Below are positions 23,795-31,918 of a DNA stretch of 63,345 bases, in pieces. Numbering within the stretch: position 1 is the stretch's first letter; the number at the start of each line of letters is the position of its first letter. A model generated the notes under the pieces. That model was not told the origin of the DNA. It saw nothing but the letters and a program-made list of their open reading frames with translations, and searched no databases. Source of the DNA: Alphaproteobacteria bacterium (lineage in GTDB: Bacteria; Pseudomonadota; Alphaproteobacteria; TMED109); assembly GCA_022825235.1 (NCBI GenBank), contig JAJDYI010000048.1:1-63345 (forward strand), written 5' to 3'. Position numbers and translations under genes: made by a program.

Positions 23795-25585
23795 ATGACT
23801 CTTTCCCGCATCGGTCCGGCCCTCGGGACCGCTGCCACTGTGGCAATGGTCTCCGCGTTAGTTGCGTCGCCGGCGTCGGCGGTACCTCAATGCAATGAGA
23901 TCACTCATTGCGCTGATGAGAACTGGTGCGCCTATCACCGCACCGTCGACAAGGCCTACCGTCACTCGCCGCTTACCGAGATCAACAAAGACAATATTCG
24001 CAACCTTGGCGTGGCCTGGCTGTTCCAGCCCGGTGGCGCCGAGCAGGCAGCTGGCGGACTTCACAGCACACCGCTCGTGCTGGACGGCGCCATGTACGTT
24101 GCCTACAACCCGTCTTCAGTGATGAAACTCGACGCGGCCACCGGTCAGCGTCAGTGGGCCTACGTCCCTGAGATGAACCAGGCGGTGGTAGCCCGCTCGG
24201 CATTCGCACACACCCGCGGCACGGCCGTGGGCGGCGGGCGCGTCTACATGGGTCTGGCGGACGGCCGGATCGTGGCGCTCAGCCAGGACGACGGTTCCGT
24301 CATCTGGGATCAGCAGATCGTCGATTCCGCCAAGATCACGGCGGGCTTCAGCGGTGCGGCCACCTATGTCAGCGAGGACATCATGGTGATCGGGCAGAAC
24401 GGTGGTGAGTACCCGGTCGAAGGCCGGATCTTCGGCATCAACCCGAAAGACGGATCGGTTGTCTGGACCTTCTACACGACCGGCCGTGGCGACGACGCGG
24501 CGCTCGCGACCTGGGGTGGCGACTCGTGGCTGTACGGCGGCGGCGGCTCCTGGCAGCCCGGCACTGTCGACTTCGCGAACAACCAGATCATCATGGGTAC
24601 CGGTAACCCGAACCCTGACTACGACTACTGTGGCGCCGACTGCCGCGACCCCAACGCGGACGCGCACCGGCCTGGCGACAACCTTTACACGTCGTCCACC
24701 GTCGCGCTCGACCTCGACACCGGCGAACTCAACTGGTACTTCCAGGAAGCGCCCAGCGACCCGTACGACTACGACGCCTCTCCTGGCGAGTACGTGATCT
24801 TCGAGAAAGACGGCCGCCGGATGGTCCTCCACCCGGGCAAGAGCGGGTTCAACCACGTTCACGATGCTGCGACCGGCCAGCCGCTGGCGGTCTACTCAGC
24901 GATGAACCACCAGAACTGGACGTCCGGGTTCAACCTGGAAACCGGCGAGTTCGAGAACATGCTCTGGCCGGTTGCCGGCGAGAAGACCCTGGTCTGCCCG
25001 GCCATCGACGGTGGTCACAGCTGGAACGCGGGTTCCTACAACCCGAACAACGGTATCCACTACCGTACGGTCCAGGAATGGTGCATGTGGCTGACCATCG
25101 CCCACAAGGACGGTTCCGGCCCGATCAGCTTCGGTGAAGCCACGCGGATCACCGAGCCGTACGCACAGGTCTACATGGCCGCAGAGTGGATCCAGGCCGA
25201 CCCCGAGACCGACAAGTCCCACGGCCGCCTGATTGCGCGTGAGCCGGTTTCCGGTGAGATCCTTTGGGAGAAGCGCTACGACATCATCCCGCAAGCCTCC
25301 CTTCTCACGACAGGTAGCGGGCTGCTGTTCAACGCGGACTACCTCGGCAACCTCGAGGCCATCGACGGGGACACCGGTGACATCCTCTGGACGTTCAACC
25401 TTGGCTCTGGCACGAACGGCGGGATCATCTCCTACGCCGTCGACGGCAAGCAGTACATTACTGTGGCCAGCGGTCACGGGACGTACGTCGGCATGGGCAT
25501 GCTCGCTGGCGCCTTCGCCGGGGAGACCATGGACTACCAGCGCAGCGCGCTCGTAGCCACCTTTACCCTGAACACCTTCCAGTAA
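23795..25585 (+). CDS. PQQ-dependent alcohol dehydrogenase, lanthanide-type motif
   Basis: 596 residues with a signal peptide ending Ala-Ser-Ala, preceded by GGGAGGAAAC. It is an eight-bladed quinoprotein propeller with recurring Trp/Gly docking motifs (for example Asp-Gly-Ser-Val-Ile-Trp-Asp and Gly-Asp-Ile-Leu-Trp-Thr-Phe). Asp325-Tyr-Asp327 holds the catalytic Asp plus the extra Asp that marks XoxF/PedH-type lanthanide enzymes. The vicinal Cys-Cys pair normal for methanol dehydrogenase is replaced by Ser135-Ala136. It would oxidise an alcohol or aldehyde in the periplasm and pass electrons to a cytochrome, but no partner cytochrome, xoxJ-like gene or pqq genes are adjacent. Substrate unknown. 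Confidence 0.88.
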   Translation: MTLSRIGPALGTAATVAMVSALVASPASAVPQCNEITHCADENWCAYHRTVDKAYRHSPLTEINKDNIRNLGVAWLFQPGGAEQAAGGLHSTPLVLDGAMYVAYNPSSVMKLDAATGQRQWAYVPEMNQAVVARSAFAHTRGTAVGGGRVYMGLADGRIVALSQDDGSVIWDQQIVDSAKITAGFSGAATYVSEDIMVIGQNGGEYPVEGRIFGINPKDGSVVWTFYTTGRGDDAALATWGGDSWLYGGGGSWQPGTVDFANNQIIMGTGNPNPDYDYCGADCRDPNADAHRPGDNLYTSSTVALDLDTGELNWYFQEAPSDPYDYDASPGEYVIFEKDGRRMVLHPGKSGFNHVHDAATGQPLAVYSAMNHQNWTSGFNLETGEFENMLWPVAGEKTLVCPAIDGGHSWNAGSYNPNNGIHYRTVQEWCMWLTIAHKDGSGPISFGEATRITEPYAQVYMAAEWIQADPETDKSHGRLIAREPVSGEILWEKRYDIIPQASLLTTGSGLLFNADYLGNLEAIDGDTGDILWTFNLGSGTNGGIISYAVDGKQYITVASGHGTYVGMGMLAGAFAGETMDYQRSALVATFTLNTFQ

Positions 25586-25667
25586 GGGTTCGCCCACGTC
25601 CAGCGGGTAGCGGTGGACAAGCGCTCCAACGTTGGACCACCCAGCGTGAGAACATCCCGCTGATCCG

Positions 25668-25695
25668 CCTCAGGGCCGGCATGCCGGCCCTGAGG
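25668..25695 (+). terminator. strong hairpin after the PQQ dehydrogenase
   Basis: A perfect inverted repeat with a 13-bp arm (CCTCAGGGCCGGC and its complement) around a 2-base centre, about 80 bases after the stop codon. Only TCCTTGCCT follows, not a full T run. It is the likely end of the dehydrogenase transcript. Confidence 0.6.
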
Positions 25696-26554
25696 TCCTT
25701 GCCTATTCAATTGAGCTTTCTGGCCGATCAAGCTTTTTTCGCCCCCTCCTGCAACATCGCCTTGTCCAGGCTCAGGTCCGCTGCCAGCCTTTTCGGGCGC
25801 TGGTTCACGGCTGCGCGCCAACCCACGCGACGTACATCTCTCCTTCGCAAACCCATAGAGCGGGTCCTTCGGTCCGATACCCGTGATTCCTACGGCTGCA
25901 ACTGACGCCCATCCTCCCGCGTATCAACAGTCGAACGCCGACGGATCCAGACCGTCCACCCAATCGTTCACATGATCCGCCAGGCACCCTTCCGGTTGCC
26001 GTTCTCACAGACTCGGCAGCAACAGCAAGAATGAGTCGGGGCCATGCGGACGGAACACCATCGCCGCCAGCGCTTCCCAAGACTCCGAGAAAGCAGGCCT
26101 GTTCCGCTGCCGTTCGCGCGGTACAGGTTGCTGGACCTCCACTGGTGCCACGACAACACAGGCATTACCAGAATGAATGGTGCTATGCTTCAACGACAGA
26201 TAGACCACAGCCGGAGCGTGAAGCGATGGGATAGACGACGTTGGCGTAGCTGGAGCACGATAAGAAGATGGCCCCCATGGTTTTTGGCACGCAGGCATGC
26301 ATCGGGATTGAGCGAAGTACGGCCTTGGCGTGCACAGCGTGGCGACACGCCGGCGGACGGTGCGGGCGAGACGCACCCCTACTAGGCAGCGGAAAGCCGC
26401 AATGCGGGCCATCAGGGCGTGGGGAAGCGCCCGGAAAACCGAGCGCAGGCGTTGGTACCGCGCACACGGTAACGAAGCCCGGGCAGCGCCACTGGAACCG
26501 GGCCGAGACCGGAACTCGCGCCGCCTCCAGGTCCCACAAGCGGCCCATGGATGA
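25696..26554. other. gene-poor region
   Basis: Several short overlapping frames are open but none has a recognisable product. The last 30 or so bases belong to a segment duplicated upstream of the Amt gene (see 26530-26645). Confidence 0.4.
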
Positions 26555-26645
26555 ATGCCCATGCCAACCACATTGATCATAGGGGCAATCTCGGCCACCT
26601 GGCTCTTGCTCAGCCCGGTGGGCGTGTTTTCCCAGTCGATTGACA
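26530..26645 (+). repeat. duplicated leader segment, copy A
   Basis: This stretch (upstream sequence plus the first 25 or so codons of the gene at 26561) resembles 27790-27905 in front of and inside the Amt gene. Shared blocks include TGATCrTAGGGGC, CTCTTGyTCAGCCCGGTGG and CCCAGTCG. The match extends upstream of the start codons, so it is a DNA duplication and not only similar signal peptides. Confidence 0.7.
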
Positions 26646-27760
26646 GCGCTAACCCCGCATCTCCTGCGCCGGGCACCGTCCCTGAGCCGGTCACGACAGG
26701 TCAGGTGCCCGACCGGCCACCCTCGGCCGCATCTCCTGCGCCGGAACCTGTCGACGAGCCGGTCACGACAGGCGAGGTGCCTGACCAGCTACCCCCGGCC
26801 GCAGCTCCCGCGCCGGAAACCGGCTCCATCCCGGATGAACAGTCACCCGCGGAGGCGCAGCCGCGACCGGCGACAGGCCAGGCAACCCGTCAAACTGCAC
26901 GTCCCGAACCCCGTGAGCGTGTGAGCCCGTCTCAGGTATTTCAGGCAACCGAGGACGTGCTGGCCGAAATCGAGATCCTCCGAGCGAACTTCACCACTTC
27001 CCATTTCCCGCCTCGTGCCGAGATCATCGAAGGCCGCGCCCCCGTCCACGTCTATGTCAAATCGCTGGAGGTCCTTGGGAAGGTTATCCTGGTGCAGCGT
27101 CGCATGGGGCTGCCCCCGGCAAGAATGGGGCATTTGCCGGCGGAGATAGTCGATGCCGCCGATGTGCTTGATCAAATCGAATATGTCCTTCGCGAGTTGC
27201 GGAGTATCAAGGCGCAGATGGGGATCGACGGCCAAATAGAGCCTGCGCCGCTCCGTTCCGGCAGAACTTCGTCAATGAACTACCGGAACCTGGCAAACGC
27301 CTCAATGTTGCTTGACGGGCTGATGGGGAGGACGCTGACTCCTGCCGATGTCTACCGGAACGCATCGTTGGTTTTCGACGAGTTGCAGCTCGTAGCCGCG
27401 ATGCTCGGGGTATCACTCAGCTTCGAGCTTCCTGCGATTAGACAAGAGATAGCTCCCGCCGACGTCGCTGCTCAGATCCTTTGGGCGACCTATAAAGCCA
27501 TCAATCTGCAAACGCGGCTGCGAATGGAATCGTCGCACGTGCCCTCGATAACGCTAGTGCGGGTGTCACCGTCGGAAAACTACGATGCGACCAACTTACT
27601 GCTGGCCGAGATAGCGCGCCTCAAGGTTCATCTTGGCGTCACTCTCACGCGTCCTAACCGGCCCATTCTTCCCATGGACCAGCAATCGAAGGATGTCTTC
27701 GCACTAGTAACCCTGATCGCCAGGAACATCGATACGGTGGCCGCGGCGGTCGGGAACTAG
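26561..27760 (+). CDS. secreted protein of unknown family (copy 2)
   Basis: 399 residues, paralogue of the minus-strand protein at 20915-22324. A signal peptide of 25 or so residues (ending Val-Phe-Ser-Gln) is followed by a Pro/Ala-rich linker with two imperfect repeats of Glu-Pro-Val-Thr-Thr-Gly-(Gln/Glu)-Val-Pro-Asp. The helical domain then begins Val-Ser-Pro-Ser-Gln-Val-Phe-Gln-Ala-Thr-Glu-Asp. The signal peptide differs from that of copy 1 and instead matches the start of the Amt protein encoded 60 bp downstream, so the gene is a chimera. The start at 26561 was chosen from that match; an ATG six bases earlier is also possible. Function unknown. Confidence 0.7.
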   Translation: MPTTLIIGAISATWLLLSPVGVFSQSIDSANPASPAPGTVPEPVTTGQVPDRPPSAASPAPEPVDEPVTTGEVPDQLPPAAAPAPETGSIPDEQSPAEAQPRPATGQATRQTARPEPRERVSPSQVFQATEDVLAEIEILRANFTTSHFPPRAEIIEGRAPVHVYVKSLEVLGKVILVQRRMGLPPARMGHLPAEIVDAADVLDQIEYVLRELRSIKAQMGIDGQIEPAPLRSGRTSSMNYRNLANASMLLDGLMGRTLTPADVYRNASLVFDELQLVAAMLGVSLSFELPAIRQEIAPADVAAQILWATYKAINLQTRLRMESSHVPSITLVRVSPSENYDATNLLLAEIARLKVHLGVTLTRPNRPILPMDQQSKDVFALVTLIARNIDTVAAAVGN

Positions 27761-27789
27761 GCTGAGATCGGAATTCACGCCGGTCCCGC

Positions 27790-27905
27790 GAACTGCAAGA
27801 ACCCAAAGGACGAATACGCGTGCCAAGCAAAATGATCGTAGGGGCGTTCCCGGCAGCCGCGCTCTTGTTCAGCCCGGTGGACGTGTTTGCCCAGTCGCTC
27901 GATAG
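27790..27905 (+). repeat. duplicated leader segment, copy B
   Basis: This is the counterpart of 26530-26645, covering the ribosome site and first 28 or so codons of the Amt gene. The encoded leaders are Met-Pro-Ser-Lys-Met-Ile-Val-Gly-Ala here and Met-Pro-Thr-Thr-Leu-Ile-Ile-Gly-Ala in copy A, and both run on to Ser-Pro-Val-x-Val-Phe-x-Gln-Ser. Confidence 0.7.
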
Positions 27906-29382
27906 CGGAGACACCGCTTGGTTGGCCACAGCAACCGTGCTGGTTCTATTCATGACCGTCCCGGGCCTTGCACTGTTCTATAGCGGCATGGTGCGTGCAG
28001 GCAGCGTGGTGTCCGTGATGATGCAGTGTTTTGCAATCACTTGTTTGGTAACGATCTTGTGGCTTATCGCAGGATATAGCCTTGCATTCGGAGATAGCCT
28101 GGCGGTAATCGGAGCCCTGAACAAGATTCTCTACGGCGGTGTCGGCGAGAATGTGTTGTGGGGCTCCATCCCTGAGCCCGTTTTCGCCACGTTCCAGCTC
28201 ACCTTCGCCATCATCACCTCAGCACTTCTGGTTGGCACATTCGTCGAGCGTCTCCGCTTTTCGGCAGTACTGCTGTTCACGGCGTTCTGGACGTTGCTGG
28301 TCTACGCTCCGGTCACCCATTGGGTCTGGGGCGGCGGCTGGCTGGGCACGATTGGGGTGCTGGATTTCGCGGGCGGTATCGTGGTGCATATTACCGCCGG
28401 TGCCACCGCGCTGATCGCCATTCTCGTCTTGGGCCCCAGACCGGGTTTTCCCGCGCGCGTTCCGCCCCCGCACAACCTCCCGCTCACGATCGCGGGAGCC
28501 GGAATGTTGTGGGTGGGCTGGATGGGTTTTAACGGCGGCAGTGCGATGGCCGCTGACGGAAACGCCGTTCTCGCGATGGCCGTGACGCAAATTTCAGCGG
28601 CTGCCAGCGCGTTCACCTGGATGATGCTTGAATGGCTGCACCGTGGCCGGCCGAGCGCCCTCGGTGCAGTAACCGGTGCGATTGCGGGACTCGCTACGGT
28701 AACACCGGCAGCCGGCTTCATCGGGCCAGTGGGCGCGCTGCTGATGGGAATGTCGGCCGGCGTTGTGTGTCTCGGCGCCGTCTTAATGCTCAAGAACGTA
28801 CTTCGATGGGACGATTCCCTCGACGTGGCCGGCGTCCACCTGGTGGGAGGTGCCCTCGGCACCCTGCTCACCAGCGTGTTCGCCAACAGCGCCCTGGGAT
28901 TGTTTGGCGGCCAAGAGAGTTTCTCCATTTTGCGCCAGCTTCCAGTCCAGCTAATCGGCGTGGTTGTCACTGTCATCTACACGATGACGGTGAGTTGGGT
29001 GATTTTGGCGATCGTCAATGCCATGGTCCGCCAGCGGGTCTCCGAGGCTACGCTAACGGACGGATTGGACGTGGCCCTCCACCACGAATGGGGTTACGTC
29101 TTGGATGGCCCCTCGCCGGCGGCCTCGGCCGATAACGAGATGATGTTCACTGCAGATAGCCCCGGGCAACGGGCGGCCGGCGGGGCGCAGCGAGAGGGCG
29201 ATCCGTTCCTGAGCCCAGAAGAACTCAGGCACGCACTTTCTGCGGGGAGCCCCGAGCGACGGGCAACCGACGACACGCAGCAAGAGAGCGAGCCGGTCCT
29301 GAGTCCGGACGACCTCAGAGAAATGCTGTCCGCGGTGAACCCCGGACAGCGAAGGTCGGGCGATAAAGGGCGTAACGAGTGA
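27820..29382 (+). CDS. amt: Amt-family ammonium transporter with extended C-terminal tail
   Basis: 520 residues from GTG, preceded by AAAGGA. The N-terminal leader (cut after about residue 25) and 11 membrane helices follow the AmtB plan. The twin pore histidines are present in Gly-Gly-Ile-Val-Val-His-Ile-Thr-Ala-Gly and Ala-Gly-Val-His-Leu-Val-Gly-Gly; the motif Gly-Trp-Met-Gly-Phe-Asn-Gly-Gly is also visible. The cytoplasmic C-terminus keeps Asp-Val-Ala-Leu-His-His-Glu-x-Gly-Tyr, then adds about 85 residues with a 30-residue tandem repeat. No glnK gene is adjacent, although amt-glnK pairs are the norm. Confidence 0.93.
   Translation: MPSKMIVGAFPAAALLFSPVDVFAQSLDSGDTAWLATATVLVLFMTVPGLALFYSGMVRAGSVVSVMMQCFAITCLVTILWLIAGYSLAFGDSLAVIGALNKILYGGVGENVLWGSIPEPVFATFQLTFAIITSALLVGTFVERLRFSAVLLFTAFWTLLVYAPVTHWVWGGGWLGTIGVLDFAGGIVVHITAGATALIAILVLGPRPGFPARVPPPHNLPLTIAGAGMLWVGWMGFNGGSAMAADGNAVLAMAVTQISAAASAFTWMMLEWLHRGRPSALGAVTGAIAGLATVTPAAGFIGPVGALLMGMSAGVVCLGAVLMLKNVLRWDDSLDVAGVHLVGGALGTLLTSVFANSALGLFGGQESFSILRQLPVQLIGVVVTVIYTMTVSWVILAIVNAMVRQRVSEATLTDGLDVALHHEWGYVLDGPSPAASADNEMMFTADSPGQRAAGGAQREGDPFLSPEELRHALSAGSPERRATDDTQQESEPVLSPDDLREMLSAVNPGQRRSGDKGRNE
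29158..29379 (+). repeat. 90-bp tandem repeat in the Amt tail
   Basis: Units begin at 29158, 29248 and 29338 (the last is partial). Each unit starts (Ser/Asn)-Pro-(Gly/Glu)-(Gln/Arg)-Arg and ends with Leu-Ser-Pro-(Glu/Asp)-(Glu/Asp)-Leu-Arg. The period is 30 residues. Confidence 0.8.
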
Positions 29383-29861
29383 AAATCAACGGAATGAGGC
29401 TGCTGTCCTACACCGTGTCCTTCGCATTCGATCTGGCGCCAGCACGACGCTCATGTCCATCTGATCCCGTCTGCCGCAACCCGGTGCGGACAACTGTTGC
29501 CGAGGTATCCGTCGCACGAGCCCGCTGATCTCGTCATGACGGGGAGGCGTGGTTTGACGAGCGGCGGGCTGATCCGGTGGTCCGAAGCAGTCAGGGTGAA
29601 GGGACGCAGCATGCTGAACCGCCGGGTCCGTCGGCGTGCCGGAACCGGCGCAGCAGGTCCGGTAGTACCATGCTTCACCATCCCTCATCGTTACGGTCTG
29701 ACCGTGCGCTTTCCCGGGAAGTCTCCCTTCCGGTACTATTTCATGGGCGATTCCAAATCCCGCCGGCGCTGAAGATCGTGGTGCGGCCCCGCATCGACAA
29801 GACGGATCACTGAGCCTGCACCCTTCCATCGTCATCGGTGCGCGGGGGTCCCGTCGACGTT
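29383..29861. other. intergenic region after amt
   Basis: No gene could be supported. A long minus-strand frame crosses it but reads as low-complexity, frame-disrupted sequence downstream of the transposase remnant at 29862-29970. Confidence 0.4.
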
Positions 29862-29970
29862 CATCAGGCAGCTCCTGAACGCCAGGATCGATAAACCGGC
29901 ACCGCTGTTTGTTCACCACCGACGGCGGGACGGCCAGCCACCGGGCCACCACCGTATCGGTCAGGCCCCG
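29862..29970 (-). mobile_element. IS630-type transposase remnant (N-terminal HTH)
   Basis: The minus-strand frame reads Gly-Leu-Thr-Asp-Thr-Val-Val-Ala-Arg-Trp-Leu-Ala-Val, then Val-Asn-Lys-x-Arg-x-Arg-Phe-Ile and Leu-x-Asp-Glu-Arg-Arg. This is the first helix-turn-helix of IS630 transposases. It breaks off immediately after. It lies a few bases from the stop of the TRAP binding protein gene. Confidence 0.55.
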
Positions 29971-29979
29971 CGCTCGGGC

Positions 29980-31179
29980 CTAGAGATAGCCGAGCTCTCG
30001 CCAGCGCCGGTACCGCTCCCGGAACGAATTGAGCGACTGCCACACGCGCGCGAAGTCCGCATCCGCCGCGGCCTCCTCTGCCACCACCTGCTCCCAGGCG
30101 GTGCGGAAGGTGGCAAGCATGCTGTCCGACCATCTATGGATGGTCACGCCCCTGAGCTCCAGTTCGTCGATCGCAGCGATCTGGATGGTTTCACCCTCCG
30201 CGATCGAGTGCCGGAAACTGTCACCGCAGACGATTTCTACTTGCATCTGCTGGAGCGGCGATAGGCTGTTCCAGCTCTCCATGTTGATGATCAGTTCCAG
30301 GTTCGTCGACTGCTGATGCCACCCGGGGAAGTAATAGTGTTTGGCCACCTGATGAAAGCCGAGGTTTAAGTCGATCGCCGGCATGGAGAACTCGGTTGCG
30401 TGAAGCGTTCCCAATTCGAGGGCCGGAAAGATGTCGCCGGCAGCCAGCAGCTGCGTGGAGACACCTATCCGATCCATCACCTTCGCACCCAACCCGAAGA
30501 AACGCATTCTCAGGCCCTGCAAATCCTCCACGCTCTCGACCGGCCGCCGGAACCAGCCGGACGCCTCCGGCGGAATCACGCCGCACAGCAAGCCGCGAAT
30601 ATTGTGCCGGGCATAGATTTCCTCGAACAGTTGCCTGCCACCGCCGAAGTAGAACCAAGCCATGTACTCGTTGGCTGGCGGACCGAACGGAACAGCCGCG
30701 AAGAGCGGCAGCGCCGGGACCTTTCCGGCCCAGTAACCCGGCGTAGACCAGCCGGCGTCAACACTTCCGCTGGATACTGCGTCAAAGACCTCAAGCGCCG
30801 GGACCAACATGCCGGGGTCAAAGAACCTGATCTGGACATCGCCGCCCGAGATGGCCGCAATCTGGTCCTGAACCCGAATACCGAGTGATCCGATCTGCGG
30901 CAGCGATTCCGGAAATGTGCTCGCCATCCTCCAGCGTACGACGTCGTCTTCCGATTGCGGTGCCGGTTCCGCAACCTCCACGACCGTCGCCGCCTGTTGC
31001 GTCTCCTCCGCGGCCGGCGCCACCTCTTGCGCTGTCTCGACGGCCGGTGCCCTTACTGACTCCGGCGCCTGCGGGAGGAGCCCGCCGTCACCCCCCACGA
31101 GAAACATGATCAACGCACCAACGGCGATCAGTGTGCCGGCAGCGATACCTGCCAAGGCGAAGAAAATTGCGTTACGCAT
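29980..31179 (-). CDS. TRAP-type substrate-binding protein (DctP family), membrane-anchored
   Basis: 399 residues. An uncleaved membrane helix (about 5-28) and a Pro/Ala/Glu linker lead to a DctP domain from about residue 82: Trp-Arg-Met-Ala-Ser-Thr-Phe, a Gly-Ser-Val-Asp-Ala-Gly-Trp motif, Trp-Phe-Arg-Arg-Pro-Val, and Leu-Gly-Thr-Leu-His-Ala-Thr-Glu-Phe. The domain resembles those for 2-keto acids or organic acids. No DctQ or DctM membrane genes are nearby, so it must use a distant transporter or act as a sensor. A TATAAT on the minus strand at 31254-31259 may be part of its promoter. Confidence 0.82.
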   Translation of the reverse strand: MRNAIFFALAGIAAGTLIAVGALIMFLVGGDGGLLPQAPESVRAPAVETAQEVAPAAEETQQAATVVEVAEPAPQSEDDVVRWRMASTFPESLPQIGSLGIRVQDQIAAISGGDVQIRFFDPGMLVPALEVFDAVSSGSVDAGWSTPGYWAGKVPALPLFAAVPFGPPANEYMAWFYFGGGRQLFEEIYARHNIRGLLCGVIPPEASGWFRRPVESVEDLQGLRMRFFGLGAKVMDRIGVSTQLLAAGDIFPALELGTLHATEFSMPAIDLNLGFHQVAKHYYFPGWHQQSTNLELIINMESWNSLSPLQQMQVEIVCGDSFRHSIAEGETIQIAAIDELELRGVTIHRWSDSMLATFRTAWEQVVAEEAAADADFARVWQSLNSFRERYRRWRELGYL

Positions 31180-31918
31180 GTGCGGACCTCCAAACTGCCA
31201 CGCGGCAAGTCGCCGAACGAGAGGTTCCGACCAACCTGAACCAATCCAGGGGAATTATATAGATACCTGCGCAGACGCTTGACTGGCTGCGCTCTAATGT
31301 GATATGGCGCGCCGATCGATCAACCTCGCCCGGCCCCCCGTACGTCCCGTCAACCTTCCCTCTACGGAGGAAAACTGCGCGTCCTGTCCGGCCCCAATGA
31401 CACCAACCGGACGCGGGCAGAGATCTTCGTCCTTGCAGTACTCGTTCACACCCTGCAAGTTCAGGCCCTCCGCCAAAACCGGAAAATCACAGAGATTCCT
31501 GACCGCCTGCTAGCTAACTGCAGGCTTCTCCTTCAGTAGAAGGCTCCCGATCACGTTCGCCTCTTGCCAGAAGCAATTCCAGACGAGCATCTCTCTGCTG
31601 GAAGAGAACCTGCAGAAGACCCGGCGTATGGGCCAAGCACGTGATCCATTCACGATCAGGATTCCCCAGCAGCCGCACGATTCGAATGTGACACGGCACT
31701 GGTCATCGGACGCATCGCCCCGCGTGTCGCCGACCGCATCACTCCCCATGAGGAGCGCAGGCGCATCACCCATCGCCGACATTCTTCCGGCCTGTCAGTG
31801 CGCTCTCACTTCTGGACCCTTTTCCACATGTGTGCGGCGAACCATGTCCCCGCCGTGCATCTCGTCCCGCCGCGCCCGCATGCTCCACGGCCTGTCCGCC
31901 CGTCGTGCCGGTCCCCCG
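31180..31918. other. gene-poor region
   Basis: Short open frames on both strands show no recognisable product. The left part holds the probable promoter of the TRAP gene. The right end reaches the stop of the autotransporter gene. Confidence 0.4.

Noticed and set aside
31279-31513. TTGACT followed by a 69-codon plus-strand frame
   Set aside because: The -10 is poor, no ribosome site is evident, and the peptide lacks any recognisable feature.
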